DNA of 64,000 nucleotides from Dechloromonas sp. Lineage in GTDB: Bacteria > Pseudomonadota > Gammaproteobacteria > Burkholderiales > Rhodocyclaceae. Of this stretch, positions 9,701-16,956 are shown in pieces. Every line of letters starts with the position of its first letter. Within the stretch, counting starts at the first letter, position 1. The translations under genes were made by a program, and so were the position numbers. Location: contig JAQUAX010000001.1 in NCBI GenBank assembly GCA_028687035.1, forward strand, positions 186,001 to 250,000. Reading direction: 5' to 3'. The notes under the pieces were generated by a model that searched no databases, was not told where the DNA came from, and worked only from the letters and a program-made list of their open reading frames with translations.

Positions 9701-10218
9701 ACGGCGAGCAGCGGCCGGCCGTCGATGCCGAGCAGCGCGACGCCGTCCCAGCCGCGCAGCCGGGCGACTTCCTCGAGCAGGGTCCGCATCCGGCCGAGCG
9801 CGGCGGAATCGCGGCCGCCGTCGCGCCGCCAGCGGTCGAACAGCTGCTCGAGCTGGGAATGCCGGGAGAAGTACAGTTCGGCGTCGATCTTCGCTTCGCT
9901 GAAGTTCCGTTCGATCTGTTCGCGCTTCTGTTCGGCGATGACCACCAGCGTGCGCTGGTTGTCCCGGCGGATCTGTTCGCTCAGGTAGGCGTAGGCGACC
10001 GCGCCGATCGCCGCAATGATCAGCGACAGGGCCAGCAGCGGCAGCAGCAGGCGCAGCCAGAGCTGGCGCGAGCCGTGGGCGACGACGGGAGGAGTGCGAT
10101 CGGTGGTTTCGATGGTGACGGATCCGGGCCGGGGTTCTGGGGACGTTCCCGAGCGGTCGGGGGAGGCGAGCCGCGGGCTGACGGTCAGGACGGCGGCTTG
10201 CACCAAAACGGGTGCCAA
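6727..10218 (-). CDS. tripartite hybrid histidine kinase (Cache-PAS-PAS-HK-REC-HPt)
   Basis: Encodes about 1163 aa. A transmembrane helix near residues 54-80 and a second near 330-350 bracket a large periplasmic Cache-like sensor domain. Two PAS domains follow (about 375-500 and 505-630), then HisKA (MSHEIRTPMNAVLG, His near 662), an HATPase domain with GTGLGLS, a receiver (DAVLMDVQMPVMDG) and a C-terminal HPt domain (MHTLGSNAG). The first possible start after an in-frame stop is TTG at 10218; nearby TTG and GTG codons are equally possible, so the N-terminus is uncertain. No separate response regulator is adjacent, so phosphate from the HPt must pass to a protein encoded elsewhere. Confidence 0.88.
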   Translation of the reverse strand: MAPVLVQAAVLTVSPRLASPDRSGTSPEPRPGSVTIETTDRTPPVVAHGSRQLWLRLLLPLLALSLIIAAIGAVAYAYLSEQIRRDNQRTLVVIAEQKREQIERNFSEAKIDAELYFSRHSQLEQLFDRWRRDGGRDSAALGRMRTLLEEVARLRGWDGVALLGIDGRPLLAVGEAETRVDPALIARLLSQPRIELVDLHRDADGAPRYGMLAPIGAAGQPPIGIAYLSWRAERSLYPQVVSWPVPTRTAETYLVRRDPAGVRFLTPLRHQPNAALELTRSLALADLPAARAAQGEHGILAGGRDYRGVPVLAYASPVAGTPWLMLAEIDEVEAYAGIRTVTWATALVTGVGLLFVYWAAYLLWRRGLERRELTTLRARRAAEARFRVVFEQAPLGIVLVDSRSSRITEVNRRFCEIIGLPPEALAGRDPISFTHPDDAAANLAWIAQLNAGEIAGYRINKRYLRPDGTTVWVSVTCAPVQVDAEDTPRYLAIVEDITARRQMEERLRISEERHRLLADNALDVILTLDLDGRFSYVSPSVEKLLGVTPSEALRQTMAEVLTPDSRVAVDAYFAQLRAGLADGRPLEPFRGELELQRRNGTTVWTELNASPLLGSDGRFVEILGVVRDIGERKRHERELHRAYDAAEAANAAKSEFLAHMSHEIRTPMNAVLGLAQVLAREPLPAHQRDMIERIRSAGQSLLALLNDVLDLSKIEAGQLRIERRPFDLGVLLANLDSLMGQTARSKGLLLRIDAPATIPGTLLGDGLRIEQVLFNLTGNAIKFTERGEVAVRVELLDADAAQLRLRFEVRDTGIGIAADALARLFAPFTQADAGIGRRFGGTGLGLSICKRLVELMDGQIGVSSEPGVGSRFWFELPLARGEAPAEPVRLAAPAPGARGPRLAGTHLLVVDDSAMNRDLVERALALEGAGSTLAADGQQALQILKTRPEGFDAVLMDVQMPVMDGLSATRAIRQELGLTELPIIAFTAGVRDDQQRAAREAGADDILAKPMDLDEMTDLLVRWIGPRPPEAAADEIPAGPPAGGFPDIPGVDRELAAQRLGGDRDMFLSLLELFIEDNADAVGRARAYLADGDREAAGRCMHTLGSNAGFIGALDVMAAARAIEATIDAGSEPAETALDGLAALIGGLVDASAPWRPASRTAG

Positions 10219-10319
10219 CGAGCCCGCAAATTATGCACCGCCATGGTGCCTACGTCCATGAATTTGGCAAATAAATCAATTCACGCATCGCGAATTCCGG
10301 CCGCGGCCGGCGAGCGGGC

Positions 10320-10811
10320 TCAGCGGCCGAGCAGGCGGCTGGCTGCTGCGTCGAGATCGGCCTGGCGGATCAGGCCGAGCTTGCTCCCGACGACCTGGCC
10401 GCGGGCGTCGATGAACAGCGTGTAGGGCAGGCCGCCCCGGGTGTTGCCGAGGGCCTGCATCAGCGGAATGCCCTGATCGCCGGCGACCAGCACCGGGTAG
10501 TCCATGTTGTTCGCCCGGGCGAATTCGCGCGCCGCATCGGCCTGGTCCTCGATGCCGATCCCGATGACCTCGATCTTGCCCTTGTGGGCCTGGCGGAAAC
10601 GCAGCAGTTCCGGAATCTCGGCGCGGCAGGGGGCGCACCAGCGGGCCCAGAAATTGACCACCAGCGGGCGTCCCTGGTAGCGCGACAGGGCTGCCGGCCG
10701 GTCCTGGAGGTCGCGCAGCGTGGCCGCGAACAGCGGGGCGGAGGACGGCGCTTCCGCCGCGCAGGTGGCGGCGGCGACGGCGAGGACGAGGGCGGTCAGG
10801 GTCTTGGTCAC
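10320..10811 (-). CDS. TlpA/ResA-like periplasmic thioredoxin
   Basis: Encodes 163 aa. An N-terminal signal peptide (TLTALVLAVAAATCAAEA) is followed by a thioredoxin fold with WCAPC active-site cysteines in VVNFWARWCAPCRAEIPEL and the cis-Pro region GGLPYTLFID. Such proteins reduce disulfides in periplasmic partners, for example in cytochrome c maturation. The start is a GTG overlapping the TGA of the preceding hybrid kinase (GTGA), so the two genes are translationally coupled. That suggests the thioredoxin acts on or with the sensing pathway, or simply shares its regulation. Confidence 0.88.
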   Translation of the reverse strand: MTKTLTALVLAVAAATCAAEAPSSAPLFAATLRDLQDRPAALSRYQGRPLVVNFWARWCAPCRAEIPELLRFRQAHKGKIEVIGIGIEDQADAAREFARANNMDYPVLVAGDQGIPLMQALGNTRGGLPYTLFIDARGQVVGSKLGLIRQADLDAAASRLLGR

Positions 10812-13684
10812 GATGTCTCGGGAGCGTTCCGGGGAGTCGTCGGCAACCACTCGAGCAGGCAGCGGTACAGCGATTCCGGGTTGAAGGGCTTGGCGACATG
10901 GTCGTTCATGCCGGCGGCCAGACAGGCGCTGCGATCCTCGTCGAACGCGTTGGCGGTGATCGCGACGATGGGCAGCGAGTCGAAGGCCGGGCGGGCGCGG
11001 ATCGCGGCGGTGGCTTCGAGGCCGCCCATGACCGGCATGCTCAGATCCATGAGGGCCAGATCGTAGCACTGGCGGTCGAGCATTTCGAGGGCGCGGGCGC
11101 CGTTTTCGGCGACATCGACGACCAGCCCGACCTTCCGGAGCAGCGCCCGGGCGACTTCCTGGTTCAGCGGATTGTCCTCGACCAGCAGGATGCGCCGGCC
11201 GGCCCGCGTTGCGCGCAGCTGCGCCGCCGGATCGGCGATCCCGTCCGCCGCGGGCGGCAGCGGAGCGGGGCCGGCAGCCTCCGGGCGGCGCAGCAGCGGG
11301 AGTTCGACCCAGAAGGTGCTGCCGGCGCCCGGCGTGCTGCTCAGGCCGATTTCGCCGCACATCAGGCGGCACAGGCGCTTGCAGATCGCGAGGCCGAGCC
11401 CGGTGCCGCCGTACTTGCGCGTGGTCGAGCCGTCGGCCTGCGTGAAGGCCTCGAAGATGCCGCGCTGCTGCGCCTCGCTGAGACCGATGCCGCGGTCGAT
11501 GACTTCGCAGCGCACGCGGCAGTGCGTTTCGTCGGTGTCGACGACCAGTATCCGGGTCAGCACCTCGCCGCGTTCGGAGAACTTGATTGCATTGCCGATG
11601 AAATTGATCAGGATCTGCCGGACGCGCATCGGATCGCCGCGCAGGCCGGCGGGCAGCGCCGGATCGATCTCGTGGATCAGCGGCAGGCCCTTGGCCCGGG
11701 CCGATTCGTGCAGCAGTCCCTCGGCTTCCTCGACGACGCGGGGCAGGTCGAGGTCGATCGACTCCAGCGTGATCTTGTCGGCCTCGATCTTCGACAGGTC
11801 CAGGATGTCGTTGATGATGCGCAGCAGGTGCTCGGCCGACGCGTTGATCTTGTCGATGCGGTCGAGCTGGGCCGGCGTCAGCGTCTCCCGGCCGAGCAGG
11901 TGGGACAGGCCGATGATCGCGTTCATCGGCGTCCGCAGTTCGTGGCTCATGTTGGCCAGGAAGGTGCTCTTGGCCCGGTTGGCGCTTTCCGCCTGGTCGA
12001 GCGCCAGCGCCAGTTCCTGGGTGCGCATCGCGACCAGTTCCTCGAGATGCTCGCGGTGCCTGGCCAGTTCGCGATCCAGGCGCTTGCGCTCGGAGATGTT
12101 GCGGTGCAGCGCCATCACGTAGGCCTGGCCGCCCCATTCGACCCGGCTGATCGCCACTTCCGCCTCGTAGGTGCTGCCGTCCCGGCGGCGGTGGCGGGTC
12201 TCGTACAGCCGGCCGCCGGCTTCCAGCGTGCGCAGCCAGCCCGGCGACTGCCCGCCGTCGATCCCGGTTTCCCAGTCGCGGATGTGCAGGTGCTTCATTT
12301 CCTCGGGGCGGTAGCCGAGCATCGCGGCGAATTGCGGATTGGCCTCGAAAACGCTGCCGTCGCTGCGCAGCACGGCGACGCCGTCGCGGGCATTGTCGAA
12401 CAGCGCGCGGCGGCGCGAGGCCGCCTCCTCGACTTCGCGCTGGGCGGCAGCCTGCGCCGCGGCGCGGGCGTTCAGCGCGTCGAGCAGTTCGTTGAGGTCG
12501 CGGCCGAGTTCGTCGATCTCGTCGCCGGGGCCGGCCAGTTCGACGCGGACGTCCGGCTGGACGGCGCGTACCGTGCGCATCGTCTCGGTGATCCGGCCGA
12601 GGCGACGGACCGGGTCGCGGGTGCCGCGCAGAAAGACGACGGACAGGGCGAGCATGCTGCCGGCCAGCAGCGCGGCGATGCTGCCGAGGACCAGCCATTT
12701 CTCGCGGGTGAACGGGGCTTCCGGGAAGCCGGCATAGAGCATGCCGATGCGCCGCCCCTGGCCGTCGAGCAGGGGCTGGTAGCCGGAATACAGGCGGTTG
12801 CCGCCGAGGGTGCTCGGCCCGATCCAGTGTTCGCCATGCTCGAGCACCGCGCTGGCGACGCCGGGAGCGGCCCGCAGGTGGCTGGCCCGGCGGCCGTCGA
12901 TGCTGAGGTTGCCGGCGATCGACGAATCGTCGATGAACAGCGCGGTGCTGCCGCCGATTTCGTCGCGGCTGCTGCGGATCGGGAAGACGATGTCGCGCAG
13001 CCGGTCGATCATCGCCTGGTTGTTGTTGAGCAGCAGGCCGCCGTACAGCACGCTGTCCGGGTAGGCGTTGTCGAGCGGGAAATGCACGGCGGCGCCGAGG
13101 AACAGGCCGTCCGTGGATTGGCCCGCGGAGTTCTCGGGCGAGCTGTCGGCGATGCGGGCGCGCAGCGGCAGATCGGCGGCCAGCGCCGCCTGCTCGTTGC
13201 CGGTGAAGCGTTCGAGGCCGGAGGCCAGCACGCCGGTGATTGCCTGCTTGAGCAGGAAGCTGTCGGGCAGCGGGGTGCCGCGCGGCATCCCGGCGCTCGA
13301 TGCGACGACCCGGCCCTGCTGGTCGGCGATGACCAGGAAATCCAGGCGGGCCGCGTCGGCCCGCGTTGCCAGGATCTGGCGCAGCGTCGCCTCGCTCTCG
13401 CCGGCGGCGAGCAGCGACGACAGGTGGTCGGTATGGGCGAGATAGCTCAGGTGGCGTTCGACCAGCCCGCGCTGCTGCTCGATGAAGTTGTGGGCGCTGG
13501 CCAGGTGGGTCCGCGCGTTGGATTCGACCAGTGCGTCGAAACGGGCGCCGCCGACGACGACCAGCACGCCGAGGATCAGCGGGAAGGCGACGAGCAGCGG
13601 GCTCAGCGCCAGCTTCAGCAGGTAACTGCGCAACGGCCGGCCGGTTGGGGCAGGTTGGCGCTTGAACAGGGAGGGGGCGCGCAT
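10808..13684 (-). CDS. hybrid sensor histidine kinase (Cache-HAMP-PAS-HK-REC)
   Basis: Encodes 958 aa. A transmembrane helix (about 22-48) is followed by a long periplasmic double-Cache-like region, a second helix (about 335-357) and a HAMP segment. A PAS domain follows (FDNARDGVAVLRSDG, about 435-550). The kinase core has HisKA (NMSHELRTPMNAIIG) and HATPase (GTGLGLAICKRL) domains, and a receiver ends the protein (LALMDLSMPVMGG). The gene is divergent from an orphan LivK-type binding protein and coupled at its 3' end to a periplasmic thioredoxin, which suggests that the binding protein feeds ligand information to the Cache region. Confidence 0.9.
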   Translation of the reverse strand: MRAPSLFKRQPAPTGRPLRSYLLKLALSPLLVAFPLILGVLVVVGGARFDALVESNARTHLASAHNFIEQQRGLVERHLSYLAHTDHLSSLLAAGESEATLRQILATRADAARLDFLVIADQQGRVVASSAGMPRGTPLPDSFLLKQAITGVLASGLERFTGNEQAALAADLPLRARIADSSPENSAGQSTDGLFLGAAVHFPLDNAYPDSVLYGGLLLNNNQAMIDRLRDIVFPIRSSRDEIGGSTALFIDDSSIAGNLSIDGRRASHLRAAPGVASAVLEHGEHWIGPSTLGGNRLYSGYQPLLDGQGRRIGMLYAGFPEAPFTREKWLVLGSIAALLAGSMLALSVVFLRGTRDPVRRLGRITETMRTVRAVQPDVRVELAGPGDEIDELGRDLNELLDALNARAAAQAAAQREVEEAASRRRALFDNARDGVAVLRSDGSVFEANPQFAAMLGYRPEEMKHLHIRDWETGIDGGQSPGWLRTLEAGGRLYETRHRRRDGSTYEAEVAISRVEWGGQAYVMALHRNISERKRLDRELARHREHLEELVAMRTQELALALDQAESANRAKSTFLANMSHELRTPMNAIIGLSHLLGRETLTPAQLDRIDKINASAEHLLRIINDILDLSKIEADKITLESIDLDLPRVVEEAEGLLHESARAKGLPLIHEIDPALPAGLRGDPMRVRQILINFIGNAIKFSERGEVLTRILVVDTDETHCRVRCEVIDRGIGLSEAQQRGIFEAFTQADGSTTRKYGGTGLGLAICKRLCRLMCGEIGLSSTPGAGSTFWVELPLLRRPEAAGPAPLPPAADGIADPAAQLRATRAGRRILLVEDNPLNQEVARALLRKVGLVVDVAENGARALEMLDRQCYDLALMDLSMPVMGGLEATAAIRARPAFDSLPIVAITANAFDEDRSACLAAGMNDHVAKPFNPESLYRCLLEWLPTTPRNAPETS

Positions 13685-13714
13685 CGGGGCGATCGGAGCT
13701 CTTGGGAGGCAGCC

Positions 13715-13733
13715 AAAATTGTTTTACAATTTT
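13715..13733. promoter_or_regulatory. perfect inverted repeat in divergent promoter region
   Basis: AAAATTGT and ACAATTTT are separated by TTT, giving an 8-bp perfect palindrome in the 91-base AT-rich gap between the divergent kinase and binding-protein genes. A possible rightward promoter (TTTACA at 13723, TTTATT at 13747, spacer 18) overlaps it. Position and symmetry suggest a shared operator; the regulator is unknown. Confidence 0.45.
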
Positions 13734-13775
13734 AGCAGAATTGCAATTTATTGCGTATTGTACCGAGGAAATGAC

Positions 13776-14891
13776 ATGTCCGGATTCAAACGCGGCCTGG
13801 CGCTGATCGCCTGCGCCGGCCTGGTCGCCTGCGGCGCCGGGGAGCCGATCCGCATCGGCTTCATCGGCGGCCTCAGCGACCGCAATTCCGATGTCGGCCA
13901 GTCCGGCGAGCGCGGCGTCCAGCTGGCGGTCGAACGGATCAACCGGGCCGGCGGCATCAACGGCCGGCTGGTCGAACTGGTCTCGCGCGACGATGCGCAG
14001 GACCCCACGGTGGCCGCCCGTTCGGCCGGCGAACTGGCGGCGGCCGGCGTCGAGGCGGTGATCGGCCCGTTCACCAGCGGCATGGCTGCCGCGATCCTGC
14101 CGGTCACGGCCAAGGCGGGCATTCTGAACATCAGCCCGACGTTGACCGCGATGGACTACTACGGCAAGGACGACAATCTGGTGCGCATCAACCGGACGAC
14201 CCGCGACAACGCGACCGACTACGCCCGCGTGATGTTCGCCCGCGGCCAGCGCCGGGTGGCGGTCGCCTACGATACGCGCAACCTGAAATTCACCGAGTCC
14301 TGGCTGGCCGAGTTCCGGCAGGCCTATGCCGCCGCGGGCGGCCGCCTGGCCGGGGAGGTGCCCTACCATTCGCAGCCGGATGCCGATTTCGCCGGCGTCG
14401 TCCGCGCGATGCTGAAGGAGCACCCGGACGGACTGTTCTTCATTTCCGGCGCGATCGACGTCGCGCGGCTGGCCAAGGAAGCGCGGGCGCAGGCGCCCGG
14501 ACTGCCGATCGGCGCCTCGGAATGGGCGGCGACCGAGCAGTTGCTCGACCTCGGCGGACATATGGTCGATGGCCTGCTGATCGTGCTCAATTTCGACGGC
14601 GACGACGAGTCGCCGCGCTTCGTCGAATTCCGCGAGGCCTATTACCGGCGTTTCCAGCGCGATCCCGGCTACAGCTCGATCTCGGCCTACGATGCGGCGA
14701 CGGTGCTGTTCGAGGCCCTGCGCCGCCGGCGCGGCGACGAACCGGTCAAGGCCGCGGTGCTGAACTACGGGCCCTACCAGGGCCTGCAGCAGCGGATCGC
14801 CTTCGACGCCAACGGCGATACCCAGCGCAAGGTCTTCTTCAACGAGATCCGCGACGGGCGCTTTCGGCCGCTCGCGGTCGACCCGCGCTGA
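13776..14891 (+). CDS. orphan LivK-type substrate-binding lipoprotein
   Basis: Encodes 371 aa. The N-terminus is a lipoprotein signal (LIACAGLVACG, lipobox LVAC with Cys at about 19), followed by a type I periplasmic binding fold (IRIGFIGGLSDRNSDVG, then ERINRAGGINGR). The family binds branched-chain amino acids, amides or related ligands for ABC uptake, but no permease or ATPase gene is nearby. The ATG has GAGGA six bases upstream. Being divergent from a Cache-domain hybrid kinase, it may serve as a membrane-anchored co-sensor rather than a transporter component; that role is inferred. Confidence 0.85.
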   Translation: MSGFKRGLALIACAGLVACGAGEPIRIGFIGGLSDRNSDVGQSGERGVQLAVERINRAGGINGRLVELVSRDDAQDPTVAARSAGELAAAGVEAVIGPFTSGMAAAILPVTAKAGILNISPTLTAMDYYGKDDNLVRINRTTRDNATDYARVMFARGQRRVAVAYDTRNLKFTESWLAEFRQAYAAAGGRLAGEVPYHSQPDADFAGVVRAMLKEHPDGLFFISGAIDVARLAKEARAQAPGLPIGASEWAATEQLLDLGGHMVDGLLIVLNFDGDDESPRFVEFREAYYRRFQRDPGYSSISAYDAATVLFEALRRRRGDEPVKAAVLNYGPYQGLQQRIAFDANGDTQRKVFFNEIRDGRFRPLAVDPR

Positions 14892-14975
14892 CTGCGACAA
14901 TTCGCCGCAGGTGGCCGCTTCGGCGGAGTGTGGGAAAATCACCGCCTCCTTCCCGATGACCCGGCGCCCCTGCGA

Positions 14976-15446
14976 GTGAACAAGAAGATACTGATCGACC
15001 TGATCGGCCTCGAGCTGATCGCCCTGGTCGTCGTCGTCGGCTACAAGCTGTCGCCGATGCTGCTGCCGCGGGCCGACCTGGTGGTCGAACCCGATCCGGC
15101 CTGCAACCTGCAGCGCGAGGATTGCGCCGTCCGTCTGCCGGACGGCGGCACGGTCGAGCTGTCGGTCGGCACGCGGCCGATTCCGCTGGTCAAGTCCTTC
15201 CCGCTCGAAGTCCGGACCCGGGGGCTGGCGGCCGAGCGGGTCGAGGTCGATTTCTCCGGCGTCGACATGGAAATGGGCTTCAACCGTCCGCAACTCGCCG
15301 CCCGCGGCGACGGCCGTTTCGCCGGCGATGCGACGCTGCCGGTCTGCGTGACCGGCCGCATGGTCTGGCAGGCGACGGTGCTGGTCGATAGCGGCGCCAC
15401 GCGCATCGCGGTTCCCTACCGCTTCACGTCGGGCGAAGCGCAATGA
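14976..15446 (+). CDS. membrane-anchored hypothetical protein of copper/oxidase cluster
   Basis: Encodes 156 aa from a GTG start. One N-terminal membrane anchor (about 6-26, LIGLELIALVVVVGYKL) precedes a periplasmic beta-rich domain with cysteines in CNLQREDC and VCVTGR. The overall plan (anchor plus immunoglobulin-like domain containing MEMGFNRPQL) recalls FixH/YtkA-type proteins near cytochrome oxidase assembly genes, but I cannot confirm the family. Its stop overlaps the start of the Sco1 gene (ATGA), so it belongs to that operon. Confidence 0.7.
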   Translation: MNKKILIDLIGLELIALVVVVGYKLSPMLLPRADLVVEPDPACNLQREDCAVRLPDGGTVELSVGTRPIPLVKSFPLEVRTRGLAAERVEVDFSGVDMEMGFNRPQLAARGDGRFAGDATLPVCVTGRMVWQATVLVDSGATRIAVPYRFTSGEAQ

Positions 15447-16051
15447 AGACGGGCGAACGTCTGCTGCTGGCGGTCGCCGGCGCACTGGCCTGCCTGATCG
15501 TCGCGCTGCTGCTGTGGTGGTCGCCCGAACCGCCGGCGATGTCGGTGCCGCGCCCGGCCGCTCCGCAGGGCGGCGACTTCACGCTGGCCTCGGCCGACGG
15601 CCCGGTGTCGCTGGCCGCGTTGCGCGGCAAACTGGTGCTCCTCTATTTCGGCTACACCTATTGCCCGGACATCTGTCCGACCTCGCTGGCGGCGACCGCC
15701 GAGGGCCTGCGCCGCCTGTCGGCGGACGAACTGGCCCGGGTCGCGGTGATCTTCGTGTCGGTCGATCCGGAGCGCGATACCCCGGCCCGCCTGAAGGACT
15801 ACGTCGCCTTCTTCCATCCGGCCATCGTCGGCGTCACCGGCACGCCCGCCGAAATTGCCGACGTGGCCCGCCGTTACGGCGTTTCGTATGCGATCCAGAA
15901 GGCGGCGACCGCCGGCGGCGGCTATGTCGTCGACCATTCCTCCGATACCTACCTGGTCGCGCCGGACGGCCGCCTGGCCGGCCGCATCGCCCATGCGACG
16001 CCGCCGGAACAGGTGGCTGCGGCGATCCGCCAGTCACTGAACCCACCCTGA
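15443..16051 (+). CDS. Sco1/SenC-family copper chaperone
   Basis: Encodes 202 aa. An N-terminal membrane anchor (about 8-26) is followed by a thioredoxin-like domain with the Cu-binding CPDICP motif (Cys74 and Cys78) and a downstream histidine in VVDHSS (His165). All three copper ligands are present. Sco proteins deliver copper to, or reduce, the CuA site of cytochrome c oxidase at the periplasmic face. It is translationally coupled to the gene before and followed 14 bases later by a PCuAC copper chaperone, a usual partner for CuA assembly. Confidence 0.93.
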   Translation: MKTGERLLLAVAGALACLIVALLLWWSPEPPAMSVPRPAAPQGGDFTLASADGPVSLAALRGKLVLLYFGYTYCPDICPTSLAATAEGLRRLSADELARVAVIFVSVDPERDTPARLKDYVAFFHPAIVGVTGTPAEIADVARRYGVSYAIQKAATAGGGYVVDHSSDTYLVAPDGRLAGRIAHATPPEQVAAAIRQSLNPP

Positions 16052-16065
16052 AGGAGATGTCGTCC

Positions 16066-16521
16066 ATGAAGCATCCGATCCTGTTCGCCGCCGGCCTGCT
16101 GTGCTCGGCCGCCGTTTTCGCCGGCGCCGCCGATACGGTGTCCGTCCACGAACCCTATGTCCGCCTGGCGCCGCCCAACGCGCCGGCCAGCGCCGCGTTC
16201 ATGGTGCTGCGCAACACCGGCGCCAGGGATGTCCGCCTGGTCCGCGCCGACAATCCGGCGTCGCGCGTCACCGAACTGCATACCCACCTGAACGAGGGCG
16301 GCGTCATGAAGATGCGCCCGGTCCCGGCCGTCGAGATCAAGGCCGGCGGCGAGGCGGTGCTCAAGCCGGGCGGCCTGCACGTGATGCTGATCGACCTGAA
16401 GGCGCCGCTGAAGGAAGGCGAGATCGTGCCGATCACGCTCGGTTTCGACGACGGCAGCAGCAAGCGGGTCGATGCCCGCGTCGTCAATCCGATGGCCGGC
16501 GCCCACCATCACCACCACTGA
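16066..16521 (+). CDS. PCuAC (DUF461) periplasmic copper chaperone
   Basis: Encodes 151 aa with a signal peptide (about 1-21). The copper-site residues are visible: His and Met around LHTHLNEGGVMKM and the HVM motif in GLHVMLID. PCuAC hands Cu(I) to Sco1 or to the CuA subunit. AAGGAG lies nine bases before the chosen ATG; another in-frame ATG nine bases upstream is less well placed. The protein ends in a natural run of five histidines (GAHHHHH), a possible extra metal site. It forms an operon with the Sco1 gene. Confidence 0.92.
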   Translation: MKHPILFAAGLLCSAAVFAGAADTVSVHEPYVRLAPPNAPASAAFMVLRNTGARDVRLVRADNPASRVTELHTHLNEGGVMKMRPVPAVEIKAGGEAVLKPGGLHVMLIDLKAPLKEGEIVPITLGFDDGSSKRVDARVVNPMAGAHHHHH

Positions 16522-16542
16522 GCCGCATCCGCGGTGGACGGC

Positions 16543-16956
16543 TCAAGGGCCGTCCTTTTCGCGGAGGAATTCGCCGAGGCCGCGGTCGGTGTGCATGATG
16601 TGATGGCGTAGCCAGTCGCCCAGAAAATCGAGCAGCTCGGCGCGCGACACCGGGCGGCCGGCGCGCAGTTCGTCGCGCAGGGCGATGACCCGGGCCGAGA
16701 AGTCGCGGTGCTGCTGCCGGTGCCGGTCGGCATCGCCGTAAGCGTGCCGCTGCATCAGGATTTCCTCGGTCTCGAAATGGTAGATCGCGTAGGCCAGCAG
16801 GTCGCGCGTCAGCTGCTCGACCAGTTCGGGCGGCGGCTGCTCGGGCAGCGTCCGCCGCGCTTCGGCGATCGATTCGACCAGGTAGCGGTGCTGGCGGTCG
16901 ATTTCGGGTATGCCGATGGCCAGCGCGTCGCTCCAGACGAGGGGAAGTTCGCTCAT
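16543..16956 (-). CDS. bacteriohemerythrin
   Basis: Encodes 137 aa. The diiron ligand pattern of hemerythrin is visible: His23 in EIDRQHRYLV, the His/Glu pair in YHFETEEILMQRH, HRQQHRDF, then HHIMHTD near the C-terminus. Hemerythrins bind O2 reversibly and act in oxygen storage, delivery or sensing. The start ATG overlaps the TGA of the GGDEF-EAL gene (ATGA), so the two are translationally coupled, which suggests an oxygen input to c-di-GMP signalling. Confidence 0.92.
   Translation of the reverse strand: MSELPLVWSDALAIGIPEIDRQHRYLVESIAEARRTLPEQPPPELVEQLTRDLLAYAIYHFETEEILMQRHAYGDADRHRQQHRDFSARVIALRDELRAGRPVSRAELLDFLGDWLRHHIMHTDRGLGEFLREKDGP

Noticed and set aside
16498-16521. Five-histidine end of PCuAC as a cloning artefact
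   Set aside because: It sits in an intact operon in native sequence with native codons and a natural stop, so there is no sign of a vector.
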